Shown here one piece after another: positions 14,646-20,586 of a DNA stretch of 20,586 nt. Location of the stretch: assembly GCA_021399405.1 (NCBI GenBank), contig JAAFKL010000252.1, positions 1 to 20,586 on the forward strand. Reading direction: 5' to 3'. Positions within the stretch are counted from its first letter, which is position 1. The number at the start of each line of letters is the position of its first letter. The DNA is from Candidatus Heimdallarchaeota archaeon (GTDB lineage Archaea; Asgardarchaeota; Heimdallarchaeia; Heimdallarchaeales; Kariarchaeaceae). Below the pieces are notes generated by a model, which saw only the letters and a program-made list of their open reading frames with translations, ran no database searches and was not told where the DNA came from. The position numbers were made by a program, and so were the translations under genes.

Positions 14646-15545
14646 ATGACGTTTGAAACTAATGATTTTATTGAATTGCGAGCTGTTACTAAAAATTTTA
14701 AGGATCCAGAAAGCGATATTTATTTTCAAGCCCTCAGAGGTATAGATTTGTCCATACGTAAAGGGTCGATGTCTGCCATTATAGGTCCCTCGGGTGCGGG
14801 AAAAAGCACTTTACTTAATATTATTGGGGGTAATCTTGCACCTACCACAGGAGAAGTGAGAGTCGATAACCACGTAATCAGCACTCTAAACTTGATGGAG
14901 CTTCATAAATACCGTCGCCATATGTGTGGTTTTCTATGGCAAAATCCAGAACATAATCTTTTATCACATATCTCGGCAAAAGATAATATTATTCATGCAA
15001 TGGAAATCTCAGGTTATCCTAAAGGAGAGCGTAAGAAGAAAGCACTAGACTTATTGGACTCACTTGGTTTGAAAGCAAGAGCTTCACATAAATTAGGTCA
15101 ACTGTCAGGTGGTGAAGCTCAGAGAGCTGGATTGGCAGTAGCCCTTGCAAATGAGCCTAAACTCCTATTAGCAGATGAACCAACTGGAGAACTAGATTCA
15201 GAAACGACCCTCGAAATTGTTGATTATCTTAGAGAATTAAATAGGGAGCAAGGATTAACAATTGTTGTAGTCACTCACGATATGAGATTTGAAAACCTAA
15301 CAGATCATTCCTTCAATATTATGGATGGGGTGATTGCAAGTTACAGAGAAGTAAATGGACAGGTATTAGATCATAAGATTGGCCCAAATCGATCAGAAAT
15401 GAGTGTTGTAAATCGATTTGGTATGGTTAAAATTCCAGAAAATATTATGAAAGCTCATGGAATTAGTAAATTTGTGAAATTCGAGATAAAGGAGAAATCT
15501 GGGAAAATAGTCATTAGGCCTATAAAGGATGAAGAATTGTTATAA
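14646..15545 (+). CDS. ABC exporter ATPase, paralogue, with C-terminal AbrB-like domain
   Basis: A 299-residue partner of the preceding permease: Walker A GPSGAGKST (47-55), Q-loop Gln99, signature LSGGEAQRAG (153-162), Walker B LLLADEPTGELD (173-184), His211 in VVVTHD. It is very close to the ATPase encoded at 6982-7875, especially from the signature motif through GELDSETT. The tail from about residue 254 (VVNRFGMVKIPENIMKAHGI, then FVKFEIKEKSGKIVIRPI) is an even clearer AbrB/SpoVT-like match: G-x-V-x-I-P, helix, Gly-Ile, then K-I-V-I-R-P. In known AbrB-type proteins this fold dimerises and usually binds DNA; here it may mediate dimer contacts, interaction with other proteins, or feedback on expression. 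Start: ATG with AGGAG upstream, 11 bp after the permease stop. ATPase call high; AbrB-like call moderate to good. Confidence 0.88.
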   Translation: MTFETNDFIELRAVTKNFKDPESDIYFQALRGIDLSIRKGSMSAIIGPSGAGKSTLLNIIGGNLAPTTGEVRVDNHVISTLNLMELHKYRRHMCGFLWQNPEHNLLSHISAKDNIIHAMEISGYPKGERKKKALDLLDSLGLKARASHKLGQLSGGEAQRAGLAVALANEPKLLLADEPTGELDSETTLEIVDYLRELNREQGLTIVVVTHDMRFENLTDHSFNIMDGVIASYREVNGQVLDHKIGPNRSEMSVVNRFGMVKIPENIMKAHGISKFVKFEIKEKSGKIVIRPIKDEELL

Positions 15546-15706
15546 TTGGATCAAGAGAAAAAAATCAATTATGTTTTCTATTAAATTAATTTAGTGATGT
15601 AAAATTGATGTTATACAAAATAAAATATTTTGAATAATTGAAAGTTTTTATTGAAAAAGATAAATAAATGATAGTAAAATAATATAAAAATTATATTAAC
15701 GTAAGC

Positions 15707-15716
15707 ATATTTATTT
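15707..15716 (+). promoter_or_regulatory. TATA-like box for the receiver-like gene
   Basis: CATATTTATT is centred about 27 bp before the ATG at 15739, with no Shine-Dalgarno motif. The rest of the 193-bp gap from 15546 is plain AT-rich sequence in which I recognise nothing else. Confidence 0.4.
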
Positions 15717-15738
15717 AATTTTTAACTAAAATGATAGC

Positions 15739-16182
15739 ATGCCTAAAATCTTACTGATTGATAACGATGAAAAATTCCAAGCAAAATTAAAAGAGAGTTT
15801 CGAAAATCTTGATAATGAGGTTTCTACAGCCTTACCTGGTGACGAGGGCATTAAAAAATACAAAGATGATGGTCCAGACCTTGTGTTGCTGAATTATGGG
15901 CATTGTAGAGATTCTGCGGATATGATGTTTAGTGAAATCCTTAGATTTGACTCTACAGCATGTATCGTTACACTACTCAATGAAGATGTCTTAGATCAAG
16001 TTCATAGGATGTACCTAAAGGGTGCTAGATCAACCATCAAAGTACCTAAGGAATTAAAGACGAAAAAAGATGTCAAAATGGTTATGGATCAAATGTTTGC
16101 AATCTGTGATGATCTTAAATTCGATAACTGCGTTGGTTGCTGGAAAAAAGGAACTTTCACGTCTACTATAAAATTCAATTAA
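15739..16182 (+). CDS. Response-regulator receiver-like protein lacking the phosphoacceptor Asp
   Basis: A 147-residue stand-alone domain with the CheY-like order: strand 1 and acidic pocket KILLIDNDE (Asp8, Asp10), strand 3 DLVLLNYG (47-54), where the phosphorylated Asp of the family is Asn52, strand 4 ending at Thr78 (CIVTLLNED), and strand 5 with Lys101 (RSTIKVPKEL). The conserved Thr and Lys are kept while the phosphoacceptor is not, so it is probably a pseudo-receiver signalling by another route, or a scaffold. There is no DNA-binding or enzymatic output domain. The C-terminal tail holds Cys123, Cys131 and Cys134 (NCVGCW), perhaps redox-active or zinc-binding. Neighbours are the ABC operon (same strand, 193-bp gap) and the TPR protein (117-bp gap). 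Each gene has its own TATA-like box, so co-expression is not shown. Confidence 0.72.
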   Translation: MPKILLIDNDEKFQAKLKESFENLDNEVSTALPGDEGIKKYKDDGPDLVLLNYGHCRDSADMMFSEILRFDSTACIVTLLNEDVLDQVHRMYLKGARSTIKVPKELKTKKDVKMVMDQMFAICDDLKFDNCVGCWKKGTFTSTIKFN

Positions 16183-16266
16183 TTTGTATAAATATTCAAT
16201 TTCAAAGCCCCTATATTACTAATTTATCAATTTATATTACGCAATAAATATATCTTAATACTGTAA

Positions 16267-16280
16267 TTTTTAAAATATTA
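16267..16280 (+). promoter_or_regulatory. TATA-like box for the TPR gene
   Basis: TTTTTAAAATATTA is centred about 27 bp before the ATG at 16300 and no Shine-Dalgarno motif follows, so a leaderless transcript is predicted. Confidence 0.45.
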
Positions 16281-16299
16281 CAACATTCGTACGATTCTG

Positions 16300-17703
16300 A
16301 TGTTGATCTCAAAAATGTTTGAAAAGATAATTTTCTTTTCAGAACATGGTAAATATGATGAGGCAGAGAAAGAGATCAATTTGAAATTAGAAAGTGTTGA
16401 AGAAAATTCATCAGCATATATCATTTTGAAAACCTTCTACGCATATCTTTGTAGAGATCGAGGGCAAAATAATGAAGCTATGGAATTACTTGCGAAACTA
16501 AACGAAATTACTCATAAACAAAATCATCCTTTGGCGAGCCTGTACATCCTTACAGAATTATCTTATAACCATTGGAAACTAAGTCATTATGATACTGTAA
16601 TTGAGTTAATCAAAGAATTAGAATTAATAAAAGCAAATTATACCAATCAAAAAGAAGATTATGGTGTGTTTAAAGATCATGTATTTGCAAAAATTTACAA
16701 CATCAAGGGTCTAGTTAAATGGCACCAAGGTTTACTGATCTCTGCAGCTGAAAACTTCACTCAATACCTCGAAATTTCAAAAAAATTAGGGCACGATCAT
16801 GGTATCGGTGTTGCCAATAACAACTTGGCTGCGTTGAATTATCAACTTGGGAATATTGATAATGCACTTATTCATATCAAACAATCTATTATTATTTGGA
16901 CAAAACTTCAGAAAATCAGGGGATATGCATACGCATACAAGAATTTGGGGTTGATATATTATGCACAAAACAAAATAGATCTGTCACTTACTAATTTTGA
17001 ACTTGCGTTGGATCGATTTGGTTCAATTGAAAACCAAATAGATCAAGCTGTTACTCTTTTCAATATGATTTTGGTATGTTTAAGCACAGGAGAAATGTCA
17101 ACTCAAGTTAACCAATATTTGGCTCAACTTAAGGAAATGACAATAATAAACAGTCATAGTACAATAGCAAATCACTATGAAATGGCTAAGAATATTGCTT
17201 ATATGTATGCTGGGCGTTTGAAAGAGATTTCAAAAGCATACAGTTATTTCGAGGAATTTGTCAAAAACGAGGAATTAGAGTTTAAACTTGTAGTATTTGC
17301 CGTTAGATATATTTGTGAATACCTAATTATCGAGCTAAAAAACAATAATTTAGATGAAATCTTTGATGAATTAACCTCATATGTTCGTAAACTAAAAGAA
17401 TTGGGGTCCAATGCTCCTTCTCATAGTGTGCTTGTGGAGGCTTTAATTTTAGAAGGAAAATTAATATTTGCAACAGGTGAAATAAATCAAGCTAATGACT
17501 TATTAGCCTCAGCAAAAACAATTGCTTTAGATCATGGAGTGTTAACACTTGTACAAAGGGTAGAAGAAGAGCAGAGTTTATTTAATTCTCGAATTATTAA
17601 CATAAGGAAAATGCTCGAAGCTGATGCAACTAAATATGAATTACTTGATGAAATTGAGATGAAGGATTATATAGATGAAATTAAAAAAATTTTGGATCTT
17701 TAA
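16300..17703 (+). CDS. TPR-repeat protein
   Basis: A 467-residue, almost entirely helical soluble protein made of tetratricopeptide-like repeats. The clearest units have the classic pattern of small residues at helix contacts: NNLAALNYQLGNIDNALIH (starting near residue 173), followed by KNLGLIYYAQNKIDLSLTNF and a third, more diverged unit. Weaker repeats cover most of the rest, including AEKEINLKLESVEENSSAYI near the N-terminus and LILEGKLIFATGEINQANDL near the C-terminus. There is no catalytic, DNA-binding or membrane segment. Such proteins serve as protein-binding scaffolds; the repeat style resembles the sensor part of MalT-like regulators, but no output domain is attached. Start ATG at 16300 is favoured by its TATA-like box; ATG at 16315 is an in-frame alternative. 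It is convergent with the CcdA-like gene (10-bp gap). The partner is unknown. Confidence 0.8.
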   Translation: MLISKMFEKIIFFSEHGKYDEAEKEINLKLESVEENSSAYIILKTFYAYLCRDRGQNNEAMELLAKLNEITHKQNHPLASLYILTELSYNHWKLSHYDTVIELIKELELIKANYTNQKEDYGVFKDHVFAKIYNIKGLVKWHQGLLISAAENFTQYLEISKKLGHDHGIGVANNNLAALNYQLGNIDNALIHIKQSIIIWTKLQKIRGYAYAYKNLGLIYYAQNKIDLSLTNFELALDRFGSIENQIDQAVTLFNMILVCLSTGEMSTQVNQYLAQLKEMTIINSHSTIANHYEMAKNIAYMYAGRLKEISKAYSYFEEFVKNEELEFKLVVFAVRYICEYLIIELKNNNLDEIFDELTSYVRKLKELGSNAPSHSVLVEALILEGKLIFATGEINQANDLLASAKTIALDHGVLTLVQRVEEEQSLFNSRIINIRKMLEADATKYELLDEIEMKDYIDEIKKILDL

Positions 17704-17713
17704 ATTGTCACTA

Positions 17714-18394
17714 TCATGATACAGAGGTGTACAACCATATCCCGACAACAATTAACATTATCCCAAGCAACATCGAAATTTTGTGAGAAGCATCATGAAA
17801 TCTCATAGTGAAATCATTGCCCAAATCCGACATTACGACACTTGCAACCAAAAATGGTGTTCCTGCTCCAATACTAAACATTAGAACAAGAATAAATTGC
17901 TCAACAAAAGCCAGATCTAAGGTATTGTTAAAAAATGCAAAAAAGTAACCACCTGCACACGGGGCTGCGATGATTGTATAAAGCAAACCAAGTATGAAAC
18001 TAACCAAATACGGATTGGGTTCCTTATCTTCATTTGATATCATATTATAGAACCACTGTGGGATTTGTATTCTGGATAAGAATACTGGAGGGCGAATTAA
18101 TAATACACCCGCAATAATTAGAAACACTGATTGCAATGTCGCAAAATTTACATAATTATTAATAAGAAACGCTCGAAACGCTTGATTCGTCAAGAATGTT
18201 AATGAGAGGAATACTAAAAGTACACCTACCATCAATGATAAAGATGACAAAACAGATTTAGTTTTAGAATGTCCTGATTTAGTCACTATTGCCACATATG
18301 TAGGAAACAGAGGAAACAAGCAAGGGCTAAACGTAGCTAATAGACCTAAAGTGAAATTTATTGTGAGGTCAAATCCATCTATCATCGTAATCAC
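17714..18394 (-). CDS. CcdA/DsbD-type transmembrane thiol-disulfide carrier
   Basis: A 226-residue membrane protein of about six helices, the usual size of CcdA. The two redox cysteines are in the family's Pro-Cys motifs: FSPCLFPLFPTY (Cys25) in helix 1 and AAPCAGGYFFAF (Cys146) in helix 4. It moves reducing equivalents from cytoplasmic thioredoxin across the membrane to an extracytoplasmic thioredoxin-like partner, for cytochrome c maturation or for keeping surface proteins reduced. It is the second gene of an operon: the thioredoxin-like gene ends 37 bp upstream, and that protein is the obvious recipient of electrons. The start at 18394 is followed by another ATG three codons later, and either is plausible. 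Family assignment is secure; the final target is not visible here because no cytochrome c gene lies in the window. Confidence 0.88.
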   Translation of the reverse strand: MITMIDGFDLTINFTLGLLATFSPCLFPLFPTYVAIVTKSGHSKTKSVLSSLSLMVGVLLVFLSLTFLTNQAFRAFLINNYVNFATLQSVFLIIAGVLLIRPPVFLSRIQIPQWFYNMISNEDKEPNPYLVSFILGLLYTIIAAPCAGGYFFAFFNNTLDLAFVEQFILVLMFSIGAGTPFLVASVVMSDLGNDFTMRFHDASHKISMLLGIMLIVVGIWLYTSVS

Positions 18395-18431
18395 AACTAA
18401 CTATGTTATAAATAATAATAATGATACAAAA

Positions 18432-19100
18432 CTAAGATTTCGTATCTGTTACCTCTTTCGTAGAGGAGGGTATAATCTTTAGATAAAACACAACTACCAC
18501 TAACAATAGTCCTACCATTCTAAATAAAACATTTGAAAATAGATCACTAAGTAATGTTCCAGCTTCTGCAGATGCGTCCGTATTGAATGCAGCCTCGAAG
18601 GGGACCTCAAAATGCTCATTTATCGCGTCGAGTATGACTTTCGGAGTCGTTACACCTTCCCATTTTTTGAAAACTGTTCCATCTTCCTTGAACAAAAACA
18701 ACGTTGGGAGATTAATTACCTCATACTGGCCTTTGAAATCTAAATTTAAATCTAACCCAAAAGCCCATTTAGAATCATATCTCGTTTTTAATTCAGCAAC
18801 CTGAGACAGGTCATCATTAATATCAATACTCAAGGTAAGTATTGAAACACTTGAATCCACAGATTCATAAACTTTATTCAAATTTTGAAGCTGTAAATCA
18901 CAAGCAGTACACCAACTAGCTGTGGCATCAACAAGCAAAACCGTATCTTCAAAAGTCGTGAAATCTAAAGATTGAGTGTTTATACTGGTGTATCCCCCGC
19001 TCAATGAGTATGCTTGAGTAACAGGGAGAGATGATAAAGTTAATACCATAATAATTGTCAATAGTGGGACTGATTTACTGAAAGTTTTCACTAATACCAT
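18432..19100 (-). CDS. Secreted, membrane-anchored thioredoxin-like protein (WCTAC)
   Basis: A 222-residue protein with an N-terminal signal sequence (basic start, hydrophobic core about 11-23, likely cleavage near VTQA at 27-30), a thioredoxin fold with active site Trp63-Cys64-Thr-Ala-Cys67 and cis-Pro132 (INLPTLFLF), and a C-terminal membrane helix (about 192-209) followed by a short charged tail. It should face outside the cell, held by the C-terminal helix, and act as a TlpA/ResA-like or DsbD-gamma-like reductase fed by the CcdA-type protein encoded just downstream. The central part (VSILTLSIDINDDLS) matches the strand after the active-site helix. The ATG at 19100 lies about 25 bp from a TATA-like box, so translation is probably leaderless. 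First gene of the two-gene redox operon. Confidence 0.86.
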   Translation of the reverse strand: MVLVKTFSKSVPLLTIIMVLTLSSLPVTQAYSLSGGYTSINTQSLDFTTFEDTVLLVDATASWCTACDLQLQNLNKVYESVDSSVSILTLSIDINDDLSQVAELKTRYDSKWAFGLDLNLDFKGQYEVINLPTLFLFKEDGTVFKKWEGVTTPKVILDAINEHFEVPFEAAFNTDASAEAGTLLSDLFSNVLFRMVGLLLVVVVFYLKIIPSSTKEVTDTKS

Positions 19101-19120
19101 AACCAGTGCTATTAATCTGT

Positions 19121-19128
19121 ATTTAAAA
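19121..19128 (-). promoter_or_regulatory. TATA-like box for the thioredoxin-CcdA operon
   Basis: Minus-strand TTTTAAAT is centred about 25 bp before the ATG at 19100, and no ribosome-binding site is visible. Confidence 0.45.
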
Positions 19129-19253
19129 CCTTAAGTCGTGAAAAAAGAATTAGATATTTTAATAAATTCTAAAAAAAGAAATAAACGAACCTTAAAGCAA
19201 GTAATTTTCTGTGATAAAAATAAGACAGAGACACGAAGGATCACAAATTAACT

Positions 19254-19967
19254 CTGAATGGTAAAGAAATTGTATATTCATTACATCGGTCACCAAAGCG
19301 AAGAAGTATCGGCATTCAAGTTCATTTAGAGAAGGGCTTAGTTGTTAGGGCACCTACCAAGGTCAATCTTAAAAAAATTGAAGAATTTCTACAGAAAAAA
19401 GAAGATTGGATTTCAAAAAAGATGTTTTACAGGGATGATGTCAACTCAAAATCAGAATCCAGAGATTTTTTAACAAATGAAACTATTGACGTTCTCGGTA
19501 GACCCTTAATCATAAACTATGTACCTCACAATAGTAAAAGATTGAAATTAGAGTTTGTATCAGATAAACTTCATTTTTATTTACCTCAAGAATACAATCG
19601 TGAATTAAATCGAAATAAGTTAAAAATGAAAATTATTTCATGGTACAAAGAATTTGCAGTGAAAATTATCCAATCTAGATTACCAATATTCACTTTTCAA
19701 CTTGATCTGTACCCTAAAGACGTTAAAATACGCTTCTACAAATCTCGTTGGGGAGCATGTCGTGATGATGGGATAATAATTTTCAACTGGAGAATAATTC
19801 AAGCCCCCATTGAAATAATTGACTATGTAATTGTTCACGAGTTATGTCATTTGAAATTTATGAATCATTCAAAACAATATTGGAATTTAGTTGAATCTGT
19901 TTATCCAAACTATAAAGAATCAAGAAAATGGTTGAAAGAGAATGTTTTGCAATTAAAATTTGAATAA
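19254..19967 (+). CDS. YgjP/DUF45-type zinc metallopeptidase; start codon uncertain
   Basis: The conserved C-terminal half is clear: SRWGACRDDGIIIFNWRI (about 19744-19797), then YVIVHELCHLKFMNHS with the HExxH zinc motif (19836-19850) and a third His six residues on, as in the YgjP/DUF45 (M48-like) family. The first ATG (19422) would give only 181 residues and lose the normal N-terminal domain. The same frame is open back to a stop at 19221-19223 and encodes LTLNGKEIVYSLHRS, PKRRSIGIQVHLEKG, LVVRAPTKVNLKKIEEFLQ and KKEDWISKK, the typical DUF45 N-terminus. That stretch has no ATG, GTG or TTG. CTG at 19254 is given as a provisional start; a rarer codon or a frameshift joining the short frame that begins with GTG at 19138 is also possible. 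Soluble; the natural substrate of this family is mostly unknown. Confidence 0.8.
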   Translation: MNGKEIVYSLHRSPKRRSIGIQVHLEKGLVVRAPTKVNLKKIEEFLQKKEDWISKKMFYRDDVNSKSESRDFLTNETIDVLGRPLIINYVPHNSKRLKLEFVSDKLHFYLPQEYNRELNRNKLKMKIISWYKEFAVKIIQSRLPIFTFQLDLYPKDVKIRFYKSRWGACRDDGIIIFNWRIIQAPIEIIDYVIVHELCHLKFMNHSKQYWNLVESVYPNYKESRKWLKENVLQLKFE

Positions 19968-20059
19968 TTGCAAATTAACTTGCCTTCCTTCACAATGTTA
20001 TTGAGGTAGTTTTGCACAATTGACCTATCTCTAAACATGACTCCGACTCTACATGGGCA

Positions 20060-20586
20060 ATGAGAGTAAAAACTAAGTCATTCAACGTTAAGAAACTACT
20101 TAGGAAAGATGTCGACAGAGGTGTACAAAAAAAGGGTTTGCACGTTTTTTATAGAATGGAGATCCCTTACAAGAAAGTATTAAATGAAGTAACTAAATTC
20201 GATGTGAAAATTAATGCTTCAGAATCTGCTAAGCAAGTAAAAATTCGCAAACTAAACCATCCAGATGATGATTTAAATTTCATGTTTTTATACAATGCAA
20301 TTTTTATCGCTGCACCTGATCCTTCTAGGATTGTTACACTAGAAGATGTTCAGACATTTCCTCCAGATCGAACGTTTATTGCAACTTTATGGCATTCCTT
20401 TGCCGGATTTGTATATTTGACAAAAGAGAAAGATCCCTTGGGAACAGGTGAGGAAGTCGGTGCTATTGCGGGGATTGGAGTGCTACCTAAATATAGAGGT
20501 CGAAAAATAGGCTTACAATTATTACGACATAGCGTAAATTATTTTAAGGATAAAGGGATTGAAAAATTGATATGTGAGGTCTATGA
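20060..20586 (+). CDS. GNAT-family N-acetyltransferase (3' end outside window)
   Basis: A frame open from ATG at 20060 to the window edge (175 codons visible). The acetyl-CoA-binding motif A is present near residues 134-157: GAIAGIGVLPKYRGRKIGLQ followed by LL, with the usual strand, then the Arg-Gly-Arg-x-x-Gly pyrophosphate loop (the Gly before x-Gly is Lys here), then helix QLLRHSVNYFKDKG and the next strand KLICEVY. Residues 1-70 are Lys-rich and include a strand VKIRKLNHPDD typical of GNAT beta-1. It would transfer an acetyl group from acetyl-CoA to an amine; the acceptor cannot be told. No Shine-Dalgarno motif precedes the ATG. It sits 92 bp after the metallopeptidase gene on the same strand. 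Confidence 0.8.
   Translation, partial: MRVKTKSFNVKKLLRKDVDRGVQKKGLHVFYRMEIPYKKVLNEVTKFDVKINASESAKQVKIRKLNHPDDDLNFMFLYNAIFIAAPDPSRIVTLEDVQTFPPDRTFIATLWHSFAGFVYLTKEKDPLGTGEEVGAIAGIGVLPKYRGRKIGLQLLRHSVNYFKDKGIEKLICEVY

Noticed and set aside
19138..19251. 37-codon frame starting with GTG before the DUF45 gene
   Set aside because: It has no recognisable domain, no ribosome-binding site and low-complexity Lys-rich sequence. Mentioned only as a possible 5' part if a frameshift occurred.
1..20586. CRISPR arrays, tRNA or rRNA genes, insertion sequences, integration sites
   Set aside because: No regularly spaced repeats, cloverleaf-like sequences, rRNA segments, transposase motifs or flanking direct repeats were recognised on either strand by eye.

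Overview
The window looks archaeal. It is visibly AT-rich (about one third G+C by eye). Most genes have a TATA-like box centred 23-28 bp before the start codon, which implies leaderless mRNAs, and Shine-Dalgarno motifs appear only at some starts. The gene content (an archaeal-style ubiquitin-like cassette, very large FtsX-type ABC permeases, a stand-alone receiver-like protein, a TPR protein, a CcdA/thioredoxin pair) would fit an Asgard/Heimdallarchaeia-like archaeon. That placement is inference; no rRNA or other marker gene is present.

Layout. 1-519: 3' part of a class I SAM methyltransferase, convergent with an LCIB/LCIC-type beta-carbonic anhydrase (643-1419, minus). Divergent from the latter is an AmpG-like MFS transporter (1663-2892), followed by a YCII-like protein (3137-3475, minus) and a doubtful one-helix membrane protein (3559-3750). 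3757-6959 is the most interesting block: a JAMM/MPN+ metalloprotease (minus) divergent from a beta-grasp ubiquitin-like protein with an internal Gly-Gly and a 17-residue tail, then an E1-like ThiF-family enzyme, then a protein with an N-terminal SWIM zinc finger and what I read as a C-terminal E2/UBC-like domain (His-Pro-His, then Cys328). Together these are the parts of a complete small ubiquitin-like modification pathway: maturase/deconjugase, modifier, E1, and a zinc-finger-E2 fusion.

6982-15545 holds two paralogous ABC export systems arranged back to back around a 327-bp divergent promoter region. Each has a permease of about 1070 residues with FtsX domains followed by a LolD/MacB-type ATPase. 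Both ATPases end in a roughly 40-residue segment resembling an AbrB/SpoVT swapped-hairpin domain, an unusual fusion.

15739-16182 is a receiver-like protein whose phosphoacceptor Asp is replaced by Asn. 16300-17703 is a TPR-rich cytosolic protein. 17714-19100 (minus) is a two-gene redox operon: a secreted, membrane-anchored thioredoxin (WCTAC) and a CcdA-type electron carrier. Next is a YgjP/DUF45-type zinc metallopeptidase whose conserved N-terminus extends well upstream of the first ATG without any ATG, GTG or TTG start. The window ends inside a GNAT acetyltransferase (20060 to the edge).

No tRNA, rRNA, CRISPR array or insertion sequence was recognised. All functional calls come from reading motifs by eye; no search was run.
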